Shown: positions 1 through 8,695, numbered from the stretch's first letter. The stretch: DNA of 64,000 bases from an uncultured bacterium (GCA_902780135.1 CACZEK010000008.1:1-64000), one strand, 5' to 3'. The notes: generated by a model not told the origin, from the sequence alone. A program made the numbers and translations.

Positions 1-176
1 GCACCGCCGCCGGGCTGAACCTGACCGGCAGCAGCTGCGCCGCCAGCCGCGCCGCCGCGGGCGCCGCGATTGCCACGGGCACCGCCGCGGCCTGCGCCGC
101 CGTTACCCTGCCCCTGAGCGAAAGCAACACTGCCCGTGAGGGCAAGCGCCAGGATAGCAACTGTCATTTTGTTCAT
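1..176 (-). CDS. Gly/Ala/Arg-rich secreted protein, N-terminal part (cut by window edge)
   Basis: The reading frame starts at ATG 176-174 on the minus strand, behind a GAAAGGAAC ribosome site, and runs off the left edge. The first 21 or so residues form a signal peptide (MNKMTVAILALALTGSVAFA, then Q). What follows is low complexity: repeated GG, RGG, GAR and AAA blocks. No domain can be recognised in the 58 visible residues. It is probably exported and disordered or a structural wall/envelope component, but the function is unknown. Confidence is good that this is a real gene because of the signal peptide and the ribosome site. Confidence 0.7.
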   Translation of the reverse strand, partial: MNKMTVAILALALTGSVAFAQGQGNGGAGRGGARGNRGARGGAAGGAAAAGQVQPGGG

Positions 177-365
177 AGTCCGTTCCTTTCAAGTTGTAAA
201 AAAAATTGATTTGTTTTGACGCGGAGCATCAATACAATTTAACGTAACCTTTTTGCGATTTATTGTGCGTCTCGCCAAAAAAAAGCTGTTTTTTGGAGCT
301 TTTTTTTCGACTTTTCCGCATTTTCCGTTCATTTTTTTTGTTTTTTTCCGGGTAGCCGGACAAAA

Positions 366-444
366 TGCCCGGGGCGGGACTCGAACCCGCATGGTTTCCC
401 GACAGATTTTAAGTCTGTTGCGTCTGCCATTTCGCCACCCGGGC
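366..444 (-). tRNA. tRNA-Leu (anticodon UAA)
   Basis: A full cloverleaf can be folded on the minus strand. The acceptor stem is GCCCGGG paired with CCCGGGC, the anticodon stem ACAGA/TCTGT encloses the loop CTTAAAA (anticodon TAA), the variable arm is long as in class II tRNAs, and the T arm is GCGGG TTCGAGT CCCGC. The discriminator is A and the CCA end is not encoded. Confidence 0.95.
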
Positions 445-457
445 GCGATTTTCTATA

Positions 458-485
458 AATGTAGCATCGCGCGGAGAAAAGTCAA
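458..485 (-). promoter_or_regulatory. sigma-70-type promoter of tRNA-Leu
   Basis: TTGACT (485-480) is followed after 16 bp by TACATT (463-458), 14 bp upstream of the tRNA 5' end. Confidence 0.7.
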
Positions 486-617
486 GAGCTTTCGCTAAAA
501 AAAATCATTTTGAATCATGAAATGCTCAATCTCCTTTAGAATCTAATTATTTTTGCCTCGTTTTCTCCGTTTTTTCCGCCGTTTTCACGCCACGCGCCTT
601 TTTTTTCGCTTTCGTTC

Positions 618-645
618 TTGAAAAAAACTCCTCCGAACGTATATT
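618..645 (+). promoter_or_regulatory. sigma-70-type promoter of the HAD/5'-nucleotidase pair
   Basis: TTGAAA (618-623), 16 bp, TATATT (640-645). It lies inside the longest possible frame of the downstream gene, which argues that translation starts later, at 741. Confidence 0.7.
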
Positions 646-740
646 TATACCGAAACTATAAGAGATCCGGACGGGGAAAGACTCCGCGGCGCAAAGGCGG
701 CGACGGCGCGTCCCGTCCTCCCCGGGAACAGAGTCCTTTC

Positions 741-1664
741 ATGTCGGCATCCAACAGCGAATTCAAACCACTGCCGAAACGGCATGACCGCCTGATCTGC
801 ATCGACAGCGACGGGACGGTCTTCGACACCATGACAGCCAAGCACCGGTGTTTCCGGGAGTGCCTGATCCGCTGCTTCGGATTCCGTGGGCGCGACGCCG
901 AATGCGCGGCCGAGGTCTGGGACACCGTCAATCTGCACAGCGTTCACCGCGGGGAAAACCGGTTCCGTTCGCTTCTGGTCGTGTTCGACGCCATGCGCGA
1001 ACGCGGCGCGTCCGTTCCCGACACCTCCCGGCTCCGGGCTTGGACGGCGCGGGAGACGCGTCTCGGCAATCCCGCGCTCCGGGCGTTTCTGGAACGTGAG
1101 CCCAGCGAGGAACTGTCTCTGGTCTACCGCTGGAGCCGGGAATCGGACAAGGCAATCGCGGCAAGCGTACACGGAGTGGCGCCGTTCCCGTACGCCCGGG
1201 AAACGCTGGCGCGCGCGTCCGCCGAAGCCGACATCATGGTCGTGTCGCACACGCCGTGCGCGACGCTCGAACGGGAATGGACGGAGCACGGGCTCGTCCG
1301 GTTCGTCATGTGCCTGGGCGGACAGGAACGCGGCTCGAAAACGGAACAGATACGCCGGGCTTCCGAGGGAAAATACCCGCCGGAACGCATCCTGATGATC
1401 GGGGACTCGCCCGGCGACCTGGCCGCGGCGGAGAGAAACCATGCCCTGTTCTTCCCCGTTGTCCCGGGGCGCGAACCGGAATCCTGGAAAGAGCTTGCGG
1501 AGGAAGGGCTCGCCCGATTTTTCACCGGAGGATTCGCGGGCGGCTATCAGGAAAGAATACTGGAAGCGTTCCGTGGCGCCCTGCCCGGAGAATCACGGCA
1601 AACAGAAAACGGGGCGGGCAACGGAACGCACATTTCGCCTCAATTTGAAGGGAACGGGAAATGA
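741..1664 (+). CDS. HAD-superfamily hydrolase (phosphatase)
   Basis: A 307-residue cytosolic haloacid-dehalogenase-type hydrolase. Motif I is DSDGT at about residues 22-26 (nucleophile Asp22, general acid Asp24), motif II is VVSHT near 166-170, and motif IV is GDSPGD near 219-224. A helical cap lies between motifs I and II. These are the signature residues of phosphoserine/phosphoglycolate-like phosphatases, but the substrate cannot be read from sequence. The start at 741 is chosen because longer frames begin inside the promoter. Its stop overlaps the next start in ATGA, so it is translationally coupled to the secreted 5'-nucleotidase. A role in nucleotide or sugar phosphate salvage is an inference from that coupling. 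Confidence 0.8.
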   Translation: MSASNSEFKPLPKRHDRLICIDSDGTVFDTMTAKHRCFRECLIRCFGFRGRDAECAAEVWDTVNLHSVHRGENRFRSLLVVFDAMRERGASVPDTSRLRAWTARETRLGNPALRAFLEREPSEELSLVYRWSRESDKAIAASVHGVAPFPYARETLARASAEADIMVVSHTPCATLEREWTEHGLVRFVMCLGGQERGSKTEQIRRASEGKYPPERILMIGDSPGDLAAAERNHALFFPVVPGREPESWKELAEEGLARFFTGGFAGGYQERILEAFRGALPGESRQTENGAGNGTHISPQFEGNGK

Positions 1665-3154
1665 ACAGACTGTTTTTCATCCTTCTCGCGATCGCAACAG
1701 CCCTGGCCGGATTTCAGGCGGACGCAAAAGCCGCGCCGCGGAGCCTGACGATCCTCCAGACGACCGACATCCACGGCGCCATCGGGGACGCGAAAAGCCC
1801 CGGCCTGCTCCAGATCGCCGACGCGGCGGAAGAGATCCGGCACGACCTCTGGATCGACTGCGGCGACCTCACGCAAGGCTCGTTTTCGGCGACCGTGGAC
1901 AGCGGGGCGTCCATGGTGGAGGCGCTGAGCGCGGCGGGATGCGACGTATGGGTGCCCGGCAACCACGATTTCGACTACGGCACGGCGGTCCTGGCGGAAC
2001 GGATCGGCGCGTTCCGGGGGACGGTGCTGGCGGCAAACATGAAGTCGACTGCCACGCCCATGAAGACCTCGGCATGGAAGATGTTCGAGCGGCAGGGCGT
2101 GAAAATCGCCGTCGTCGGCATCGTGCCGCCGTATCTCGGGCTGTGGATCGCGCCGGAACACCTGACCGGGCTTGAACTGGAATCGCCGGACGCCGCGCTC
2201 GAACGCGTGATGCCGGAAGTCATGGCGGCGAAACCGGACGTGATCGTGCTCGCGATCCACCTGGGCGAATACATCGCGGGCCGCCTCAACCCGGACGGCA
2301 AACTCAGGAGCATGGCGGCGCTGTCCGCGAAGTTCCCGCAGATCGACCTGATCCTGGCGGGACATTCGCACCAGACGGAGCCGGGCAAACGCCTTTACCC
2401 GGGCGCATGGTTCGTGCAGGCGCCGCCGCTCGGCGCGGGATGCGCGCGGATCACGGTCGAGGCCGACCCCGCCGCAAAAGGCGACAAGGTGTTGTCCGTG
2501 ACATCGAAGATCGTGGAGGGACAGGACCGCGCCGAATCGAAGAAGCTGCTCCCGGTCCTCGACCCGGTCAGGAAACAGGCCGCCGAGGCGGGACGCAAAC
2601 CCGTGGCGCGGCTGGAGTTCGAACTCGAGCCGATGAAGAACGGCATGAAGCCGAACCGGCTCGCCGAGCTGATCTGCCTTGCCATGACCGAGGCGACCGG
2701 AGCGGACGCGGCGTTCTCCGGGACGCTGTCGAACTACAAAGTCTCGCCGGGGATCCTGAACGAACGCGAGCTTTTCCTGCTGGCGCCGTACACGGACACG
2801 GTCGAGGTCCGCAGCCTGTCGCCCGCCCAGATCCGCACGATCCTGCGCGAACTTGAGGCGAAACGGAAGACCGCCGACTGCATGATGTACACGGGATTCA
2901 CCGCGCCGGACGGCATCGACGGCGCGCTTGTGCTCGGCAGGACGGGGAAAACGATCCCCGAAACGGGCCGCGTCAAAGTCGCGGTGAACACCTACGACGC
3001 GCACGGCGCGGGCGGCCGTTACCCCGAGCTGAAGAAGATCATGGAATCGGTCAAAGCGCCGGAAGACGCCGGCAAGCCGGATATCCGCGCGGCGCTGCGC
3101 GCTTATCTCGGGAAGCATTATCCGGCGACGGCAAAACCCGCCGGCCCGAAGTGA
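1661..3154 (+). CDS. Secreted 5'-nucleotidase / metallophosphatase (UshA family)
   Basis: A 497-residue exported protein with a signal peptide at 1-24. The N-terminal calcineurin-like metallophosphatase domain shows the two-metal ligands: TTDIHG (Asp36, His38), DCGD near 70, GNHDFDYG near 101-108, an isolated His near 200 (AIHLGE) and AGHSHQ near 234. The C-terminal 5'-nucleotidase domain (about 320-480) contains the substrate-binding stretch NRLAELICLAMTE and APYTDTVEV. This two-domain architecture hydrolyses nucleoside monophosphates or cyclic nucleotides in the periplasm. It overlaps the HAD gene by 4 bp and has a GAAGGGAACGG ribosome site. Confidence 0.88.
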   Translation: MNRLFFILLAIATALAGFQADAKAAPRSLTILQTTDIHGAIGDAKSPGLLQIADAAEEIRHDLWIDCGDLTQGSFSATVDSGASMVEALSAAGCDVWVPGNHDFDYGTAVLAERIGAFRGTVLAANMKSTATPMKTSAWKMFERQGVKIAVVGIVPPYLGLWIAPEHLTGLELESPDAALERVMPEVMAAKPDVIVLAIHLGEYIAGRLNPDGKLRSMAALSAKFPQIDLILAGHSHQTEPGKRLYPGAWFVQAPPLGAGCARITVEADPAAKGDKVLSVTSKIVEGQDRAESKKLLPVLDPVRKQAAEAGRKPVARLEFELEPMKNGMKPNRLAELICLAMTEATGADAAFSGTLSNYKVSPGILNERELFLLAPYTDTVEVRSLSPAQIRTILRELEAKRKTADCMMYTGFTAPDGIDGALVLGRTGKTIPETGRVKVAVNTYDAHGAGGRYPELKKIMESVKAPEDAGKPDIRAALRAYLGKHYPATAKPAGPK

Positions 3155-3208
3155 ATCCGGAAGCAAAGGTCTCCGCCCGTTTTGAGCGTGGAAACGGGTC
3201 CCGGCGGA

Positions 3209-4015
3209 TCAGTCCAGGCGCATCTTCCGTCCGACGGGAAGCATGGCGACCTCGCAGGTCAGGCGTTCCCGGAGAAACCGCACGGCGTCCGCCCCGGTGC
3301 AGTGCATCGGGACCAGCCGTTTGAGCCCAAGCGAGTTCAGGTAATCAGCCGTGCGCCCGAGCCGCGCCGCATCCGCATGCTTGAGGTGAAGCCCGCCCAG
3401 GATCGTATGGATCCGGACGCCGGGACACGCTTTCCGGCAGAACTCGGCCGTGTTGACGATCCCGGCGTGGCAGCAGCCCGTGATCAGCACGCCGGAACGC
3501 AGCAGCAGCGCGATCTCCTCCGGGACAGGGTTCGGCGTTGCGCACGCCTCGTCCGAAAAGAACCGCCCTCCGCAATCCTCCCCGGATTCGCGCGGGATCG
3601 GCCCCGTCAGGAAAATGCCGCGCCGGATCTCCTGAAACGAGTCGATTTCGCGCACATCGCATTTCGCGAGGACGACCTGCGAAGCCTGCGGCATCGCGAT
3701 CCGGTGCTTCGAGCCGTCGTCGTGCAGACTCCAGCACGGCGCCGCGATATGCTTTCCGGTCCGGACCGGGACTTGCGGCGGGACACGGAATCCCGCGAGC
3801 CCTCCGGTATGGTCGTAATGGCCGTGCGACAGGACAAGGTCCGTAAGGGAACCGAAATCAAGCCCCGCGTGCGAAGCGTTCGGATGCAGAGCCGGGCCTG
3901 CGCCCGTATCGAACAGGATCCGGTTTCCGTCCGCCTCAACGAACAGCGACAGGCCGAACTCCGGCAGGTATCCCGCCCCGGCGTCCATGTCCGCCAGACA
4001 CTGCACCGAAACCAT
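3209..4015 (-). CDS. MBL-fold metallo-hydrolase (DHPS-like, COG1237 type)
   Basis: A 268-residue metallo-beta-lactamase-fold enzyme. The metal-binding motif HGHYDH occupies residues 64-69, preceded by FDTG (35-38). A second metal region is ITGCCHAGIVNT near 178-189, and a further His follows in GGLHL near 213. The GCCHAG signature is the one seen in the COG1237 group that includes dihydropterin beta-ribofuranosylaminobenzene phosphate synthase-related proteins; substrates of bacterial members are mostly unknown. It is convergent with the nucleotidase and lies downstream of the nucleotide-sugar genes on the same strand, with a 98 bp gap, so co-transcription is possible but not shown. Confidence 0.8.
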   Translation of the reverse strand: MVSVQCLADMDAGAGYLPEFGLSLFVEADGNRILFDTGAGPALHPNASHAGLDFGSLTDLVLSHGHYDHTGGLAGFRVPPQVPVRTGKHIAAPCWSLHDDGSKHRIAMPQASQVVLAKCDVREIDSFQEIRRGIFLTGPIPRESGEDCGGRFFSDEACATPNPVPEEIALLLRSGVLITGCCHAGIVNTAEFCRKACPGVRIHTILGGLHLKHADAARLGRTADYLNSLGLKRLVPMHCTGADAVRFLRERLTCEVAMLPVGRKMRLD

Positions 4016-4113
4016 GTTTCACCTCAATTCCTGTTCAAGCCCCGATTTGCCCGCCGGGGGAAACGGCGCCGGGAGGCGCGGGCGTCCCGCCCGGTCCGTT
4101 TTCATGGTCCCGT

Positions 4114-5115
4114 TCAACAGGAATAGAACTCGCGGTACCACTTCACGAATCGTTCGACGCCTTCCTCGATGCCGACTTTCGGGCAGTACCCGTAATCCCT
4201 CTCGAGCGCGGCCGTGTCCGCCCAGGTCGTCACGACGTCGCCCTTCTGCATTTCCTTCATGTTGAGGATGGCTTTCTTTCCCGTGACCTTTTCGATGGCG
4301 CGGATGAAATCCATCAGGCGGACCGGGCTGCCGTGCCCGATGTTGTAGAGGCGGTATTCCGGCTGTTCGGGCGGCCTCGCAAGGATGCGGCAGACGCCCT
4401 CCACGATATCGTCGATGTAGGTGAAGTCGCGGGACAGATTGCCGTGGTTGAAGACGTCGATGGGCTTCCCTTCCAGGATCGCCTTCGTGAACTTGAACAT
4501 CGCCATATCCACGCGTCCCCACGGGCCGTAGACGGTGAAGAAACGCAGTCCGGTCGTGGCGAAGCGGTAAAGGTGCCCGTAGCAGTACGCCATCAGCTCG
4601 TCGCTCTTCTTGGTCGCGGCGTACAGGCTGATCGGCTCGTTGACCGGGTCGTCGACGGAGAACGGAACGCGCTTCGTATTGCCGTACACGCTCGAGCTCG
4701 AGGCATAGACGAGGTGCGGGACGTCGTAATGGCGGCAGCATTCCAGCACGTTCAGGAACGCCACGATGTTGGAGTCGATGTAGGCATACGGATTTTCGAG
4801 GCTGTAGCGCACGCCGGGCTGCGCCGCCAGATGGCACACGGCGTCGAACTTCTCGTTTGCGAAGACCTTCTGGAGTTCATCACGGTCGGCGAGGTCGAAT
4901 TTCGCGAAACGCCCCCCCTGTTTGCTTTCGATGACCTGGTCCAGCAGGATCTCGTCGATGTCGAACCCGCTCATCCTGAGGCGCGCCAGCTTCAGGCGGA
5001 CGTCGTTGTAGGAATTGAGGTTGTCGACGCCCAGGACGTCGTGTCCCGCCGCGCGGAGCGCGAGAAACGTATGGAACCCGATAAAGCCCGCGGTGCCCGT
5101 AACCAGTATTTTCAT
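4114..5115 (-). CDS. UDP-glucuronate 4-epimerase-type SDR (CapI-like)
   Basis: A 333-residue extended short-chain dehydrogenase. It has the NAD-binding GTAGFIG (residues 6-12), the catalytic Ser in YASSSSVYG near 130 and the YAATK (Tyr-x-x-x-Lys) pair near 155-159. The sequence around VYGPWGRVDMAMFKF and NHGNLSRDFTYIDDIVEG is characteristic of UDP-glucuronate 4-epimerases, which make UDP-galacturonate for capsule or LPS. The start at 5115 (MKILVTG) has a GAAAGGGG ribosome site; the frame is open farther upstream, but that part is antisense-like and overlaps the kinase gene in another frame. It sits downstream of ugd and the kinase, which would supply its substrate. Confidence 0.88.
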   Translation of the reverse strand: MKILVTGTAGFIGFHTFLALRAAGHDVLGVDNLNSYNDVRLKLARLRMSGFDIDEILLDQVIESKQGGRFAKFDLADRDELQKVFANEKFDAVCHLAAQPGVRYSLENPYAYIDSNIVAFLNVLECCRHYDVPHLVYASSSSVYGNTKRVPFSVDDPVNEPISLYAATKKSDELMAYCYGHLYRFATTGLRFFTVYGPWGRVDMAMFKFTKAILEGKPIDVFNHGNLSRDFTYIDDIVEGVCRILARPPEQPEYRLYNIGHGSPVRLMDFIRAIEKVTGKKAILNMKEMQKGDVVTTWADTAALERDYGYCPKVGIEEGVERFVKWYREFYSC

Positions 5116-5162
5116 CAGAAGACCCCTTTCTGTTCCGTTGTTGGCGTGCCGCACGATGCGGT

Positions 5163-6164
5163 TCAGCGCACGATCTCCGGCTTGATGACCTCGACGTCGT
5201 ACTTTTTCAGCTCGCGGCGCATGTCGTCGAACGTGTCCGCGCGGTACGTGCCGATGATGGCGCCGCCGGACCCGGTGAACTTGGCGGACGCGCCGAACTG
5301 ACGCGCAATCTGAACCATGCGGCGGTTTTTCTCGCTGACGGACGAACCGCAGACCTCGCAGCGGAGATCGAAATTGCGGTCGAGCAGCGCGGGCAGAAGA
5401 TCGTACTGATGCGAAGCGAGCGCGTCGCGGACCTGATCGGTCAGCGCCGCCCATTCCCGGACGGCGGCGAGGACTTCCGGCACGCCCGCCTCGTAGTCGA
5501 GCGCGAGACGGCTGTGCAGGATCTCGGACCCCTCGGCGAGGTCGGTGCGGTAGGCGATGTAGAGCGGGAGGTCGTCCGGTATCTCGATGGGTTCGTAGAT
5601 GCCGTAGCCGAACTTCTCCATGTGGTCCTTGTTGAAGTCCATGTAGACGGGCGTCTCGTAGACCTGCGCCACGCGGTCCTGAAGGCCCGCCTTGATGCCG
5701 AGCTCGTCGAGTTCGACGGATAACACAAGGTTCGCCAGAACCGGTTTTGGAATTTCGATTTGAAAAAAGCGGATCATGGCGCGCATGGTGGCGGTGATGA
5801 TCGCGGAGGACCCCGCCATGCCGAGGCGGTTCGGGATGTCCGACTGGTAGCGCAGGGTGAAGTTGTCGTCGCTGAGCTTGATGTGCTCCTGCATGCAGTA
5901 GGTGTAGAAAGTCTTCACGCATGCCTTGAGCAACCGGATGCCGCCGTAGTAGCCGAACTTCGTGATGCTGCCGGTGAGGTCCGCCATGTTCTCGTAGGTG
6001 TTGTAGTCCAGCACGGACGGCAGAATCTCGAGGCTGGGCGATTCGTACAGCGTGACCTCCGCGCTGTAGTTGCGGAACACGAATGCGATCGTCTTGCCGA
6101 AATAGCCGTCGGAGGGGTTGCCGATCAGCGCGGCGCGCGGGTAGGCTTTTTCACGGATGATCAT
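5163..6164 (-). CDS. GHMP-family sugar kinase resembling plant glucuronokinase
   Basis: A 333-residue GHMP kinase. Visible motifs are GNPSDGYFGKT near the N terminus, GYYGGIRLL near 72, the ATP-binding loop GMAGSSAI near 114-121, AGLQDRVAQVYE near 161-172, and the C-terminal GHMP motif KFTGSGGAIIG near 302-312. From memory, GNPSD-YFG, GYYGG-RLL, AGLQDRVAQVY, MDF-KDHM-K-GYGIY and SKFTGSGGA all match Arabidopsis glucuronokinase, which converts D-glucuronate to glucuronate 1-phosphate. The flanking UDP-glucose dehydrogenase and UDP-glucuronate 4-epimerase genes fit that substrate. A heptose- or galactokinase activity is the alternative. The gap to ugd is 8 bp. Confidence 0.78.
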   Translation of the reverse strand: MIIREKAYPRAALIGNPSDGYFGKTIAFVFRNYSAEVTLYESPSLEILPSVLDYNTYENMADLTGSITKFGYYGGIRLLKACVKTFYTYCMQEHIKLSDDNFTLRYQSDIPNRLGMAGSSAIITATMRAMIRFFQIEIPKPVLANLVLSVELDELGIKAGLQDRVAQVYETPVYMDFNKDHMEKFGYGIYEPIEIPDDLPLYIAYRTDLAEGSEILHSRLALDYEAGVPEVLAAVREWAALTDQVRDALASHQYDLLPALLDRNFDLRCEVCGSSVSEKNRRMVQIARQFGASAKFTGSGGAIIGTYRADTFDDMRRELKKYDVEVIKPEIVR

Positions 6165-6172
6165 GCGTATGC

Positions 6173-7558
6173 TCAGTCCTTCTGTTCAAAGTGGCTCATC
6201 GCGGGGCGTCCGATGGGATAGACGTGGTAGCCGAGCGCGTAGAGGGATTCGTGGTCGAGGAAATTGCGTCCGTCGAAAAGGAACGCGGGGTGGCGCATCG
6301 ACTTGTAGATGCGCTTGAAATCCAGCTCGCGGAAGCATTTCCAGTCGGTCAGGAAGACGAGCGCGTGCGCGCCGTCGGCGGCCTCATAGGGATCGGTGCA
6401 GTACGCGATGCGGTCGGCGGGCGCGCCGGCGAGGTCCGCCTTCGCGTTTTCGAGCGCCTTCGGGTCATGGATGGCGATGTGCGCCTGTTCGTTCAGCAGA
6501 CGGGTGCAGACGGTGATGGCGGGAGCCTCGCGGGTGTCGCTGGTGTCCGATTTGAACGCGAATCCGAAGACCGCGATCTTTTTGTCGGCGATCGTGTTGA
6601 ACATGGCGCCGAGCATGGTGCGGACGAACCGCGCCGCCTGGAAATCGTTGATCGCCACGACCTGTTCCCAGTAGCGCGCGACCTCCGGGATGCCGTAGTA
6701 GTCGCAGAGGTAGACGAGGTTCAGGATGTCCTTCTTGAAGCAGGAGCCGCCGAATCCGATGCCCGCCTTCAGGAATTTCGGTCCGATGCGGCTGTCGCGC
6801 CCGACCGCGTACGCCACCTCGTCGATGTTCGCCCCGGTGCGTTCGCAGAGGGCGGAGATGCTGTTGACGGACGAGATGCGCTGGGCGAGGAACGCGTTGG
6901 CGACGAGCTTGGAGAGTTCGCTGGACCACAGCGAGGTCGTGATGATCTTTTCGCGGGGGACCCAGTGGGCGTACACGGAGATCAGCTCCTCCATCGCCGC
7001 CCGCGCCTCGGGCGTGTCAAGTCCGCCGATAAGCACGCGGTCCGGGTGCTCCAGGTCGTCGATGGCGGTGCCTTCGGCGAGGAATTCGGGGTTCGAAAGG
7101 ATCTGGAACCTGATGCCTTTTTCGTTGGAGCTGAGCACGCGGGCGAGCGCCTGCGCCGTGCGGATGGGCAGCGTGCTTTTCTCGACGATGATCTTGTCGC
7201 TGTCGGCATGCTCGATGATGCTTCGCGCGGTCTTCTCCAGATACTGGAGGTCGGCGGCGCGCCCGGCGCCTTCCCCGAACGTCTTGGTCGGGGTGTTCAC
7301 GCTCACGAAGATGAGGTCGGCACGCTTGATCGCGGCGGGGATGTCCGTGGAGTAGAAGAGGTTTTTGCCGCGGCGGCGCATCACGACGTCATGCAGGCCC
7401 GGCTCGAACACGGGGAGCTCGTCGGAATTCCATGCGGCGATGCGCGAGGAGTTGATGTCGACCACGGTGACGTTGATGTCGTGGCACTGGTCGGCGATGA
7501 CCGCCATGGTGGGGCCGCCGACGTAGCCGGCGCCGATGCAGAGGATATTCTTTACCAT
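6173..7558 (-). CDS. ugd: UDP-glucose 6-dehydrogenase, eukaryote-like type
   Basis: A 461-residue NAD-dependent enzyme that oxidises UDP-glucose to UDP-glucuronate. The Rossmann motif is GAGYVGG (8-14), the active-site Cys is in GFGGSCFKKD near 277, and the central helix holds SSELSKLVANAFLAQRISS. Length and long collinear segments (AAWNSDELPVFEPGL, VSVNTPTKTFG, HWVPREKI, NSISALCE, NLVYLCDYYGIPEVARYWEQ, FGFAFKSDT) match the animal UGDH type rather than the shorter enzymes of enterobacteria. It is the first gene after promoter 7642-7670 and leads a three-gene set with the kinase and the 4-epimerase. A source of UDP-glucuronate for a surface polysaccharide is the likely role. Confidence 0.93.
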   Translation of the reverse strand: MVKNILCIGAGYVGGPTMAVIADQCHDINVTVVDINSSRIAAWNSDELPVFEPGLHDVVMRRRGKNLFYSTDIPAAIKRADLIFVSVNTPTKTFGEGAGRAADLQYLEKTARSIIEHADSDKIIVEKSTLPIRTAQALARVLSSNEKGIRFQILSNPEFLAEGTAIDDLEHPDRVLIGGLDTPEARAAMEELISVYAHWVPREKIITTSLWSSELSKLVANAFLAQRISSVNSISALCERTGANIDEVAYAVGRDSRIGPKFLKAGIGFGGSCFKKDILNLVYLCDYYGIPEVARYWEQVVAINDFQAARFVRTMLGAMFNTIADKKIAVFGFAFKSDTSDTREAPAITVCTRLLNEQAHIAIHDPKALENAKADLAGAPADRIAYCTDPYEAADGAHALVFLTDWKCFRELDFKRIYKSMRHPAFLFDGRNFLDHESLYALGYHVYPIGRPAMSHFEQKD

Positions 7559-7641
7559 GTTTCAGGACGCTTTTTCAAACTTGTTTTTACGGAAGCCCAC
7601 GCTCCGCTGAATGCGGAACGGCCGGTGTTGTTTCAAAAATA

Positions 7642-7670
7642 ACAATAGCATCTTTTTCAGACTTTTTCAA
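7642..7670 (-). promoter_or_regulatory. sigma-70-type promoter of ugd-kinase-epimerase
   Basis: TTGAAA (7670-7665), 17 bp, TATTGT (7647-7642), about 85 bp upstream of ugd in the 159 bp gap after the WbpP-type gene. Confidence 0.6.
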
Positions 7671-7717
7671 TCCGTTTTGACGGCCGGGACCGAAAAAGAC
7701 GCAAAAACGACTTATAT

Positions 7718-8695
7718 TCACCGCAGATTCTCCCGGTACCAGGAGATCGCCGCCCGGATGCCGCGCTCGAAGCTCCAGTCCGGGTCGTACCCGAGGAGCT
7801 CTTTCGCCCGGGAGATGTCGGCGTTGCTGTGCCGGATATCGCCTGGCCGGGGCGGACCGAAGACCGGCTCCAGGTTCACGCCGAGCGCATCCGCGATGGC
7901 ATGATAGACATCCAGCAGAAGCTTGCTTTCGCCGTAAGCGATGTTGCATGCCTGCCCGGCGGCGTCCTTTCCGGCGAGGCAGGCTTTCAGGTTTGCCTCG
8001 ACCACGTTTTCCACATAGGTGAAATCGCGGCTCTGGAGCCCGTCTCCGTTGATGGTCGGACGTTCCCCGCGGAGCAGCTGACGGATGAACTTCGGGATCA
8101 CCGCCGCATAAGCGCCCTCGGGATCCTGGCGGCGTCCGAAGACGTTGAAATACCGCAGGCCGACCGTTTCGAGCCCGTAATGCAGCGTGTACTGGCGCGC
8201 CCAGTCTTCGTTTTCACATTTCGTGACGGCATACGGGCTGAGCGGATTGCCCTCCGCGCCTTCCTTCTGCGGCAGGGTCCGGGCATCCCCGTAGACGGAC
8301 GAGCTGGAGGCATAGACAAACCGTTTCACGCCGGACCGGCGGGCGGCCTCCAGCATGTTCAGCGTGCCGGAGACATTGTTCGCGCAGTAGAAGAGCGGGA
8401 TCTCAAGGCTTCTCGGGACGGACCCCCATGCGGCCTGGTGCAGGACATAGTCCACGCCATCGCAGGCGCGCACGCAGGTCTCGAAATCCTTTACGTCGCC
8501 CCGGACGAACCCGTATGCCGGATTTCCGGAAAAGAGGTCGACGTTCGCCTGTTTCCCGGAGGAAAGGTCGTCGAGGCATCGCACCCGGCATCCGAGCCGC
8601 AGGATTGCCTCGCAGAGGTTCGACCCGATAAACCCCGCGCCGCCCGTCACCAGGAACAGGGTGTCCGCGGGAAACGATAGATTCTGATATCCCAT
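7718..8695 (-). CDS. wbpP: UDP-N-acetylglucosamine 4-epimerase (WbpP/TviC type)
   Basis: A 325-residue extended SDR epimerase with NAD-binding TGGAGFIGSN (near 17-26), YASSSSVYGDA (Ser) and YAVTK (Tyr/Lys of the active site, near 153-157). Several blocks match Pseudomonas WbpP closely: VDYVLHQAAWGSVPRS, GLRYFNVFGRRQDPEGAYAAVIPKF, INGDGLQSRDFTY and GDIRHSNADISRAKELLGY. WbpP/TviC interconverts UDP-GlcNAc/GalNAc and their uronic acids. Its immediate upstream neighbour is the matching 6-dehydrogenase, so the pair should make UDP-N-acetylgalactosaminuronate. The gap to that gene is 33 bp. Confidence 0.9.
   Translation of the reverse strand: MGYQNLSFPADTLFLVTGGAGFIGSNLCEAILRLGCRVRCLDDLSSGKQANVDLFSGNPAYGFVRGDVKDFETCVRACDGVDYVLHQAAWGSVPRSLEIPLFYCANNVSGTLNMLEAARRSGVKRFVYASSSSVYGDARTLPQKEGAEGNPLSPYAVTKCENEDWARQYTLHYGLETVGLRYFNVFGRRQDPEGAYAAVIPKFIRQLLRGERPTINGDGLQSRDFTYVENVVEANLKACLAGKDAAGQACNIAYGESKLLLDVYHAIADALGVNLEPVFGPPRPGDIRHSNADISRAKELLGYDPDWSFERGIRAAISWYRENLR

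Noticed and set aside
3176..3198. Terminator between the 5'-nucleotidase and the MBL gene
   Set aside because: A 7-bp hairpin is present but no T-run follows on either strand.
5116..5922. Long N-terminal extension of the UDP-glucuronate 4-epimerase frame
   Set aside because: It overlaps the GHMP kinase in another frame, has random composition, and the start at 5115 has a proper ribosome site and the expected Rossmann beginning.
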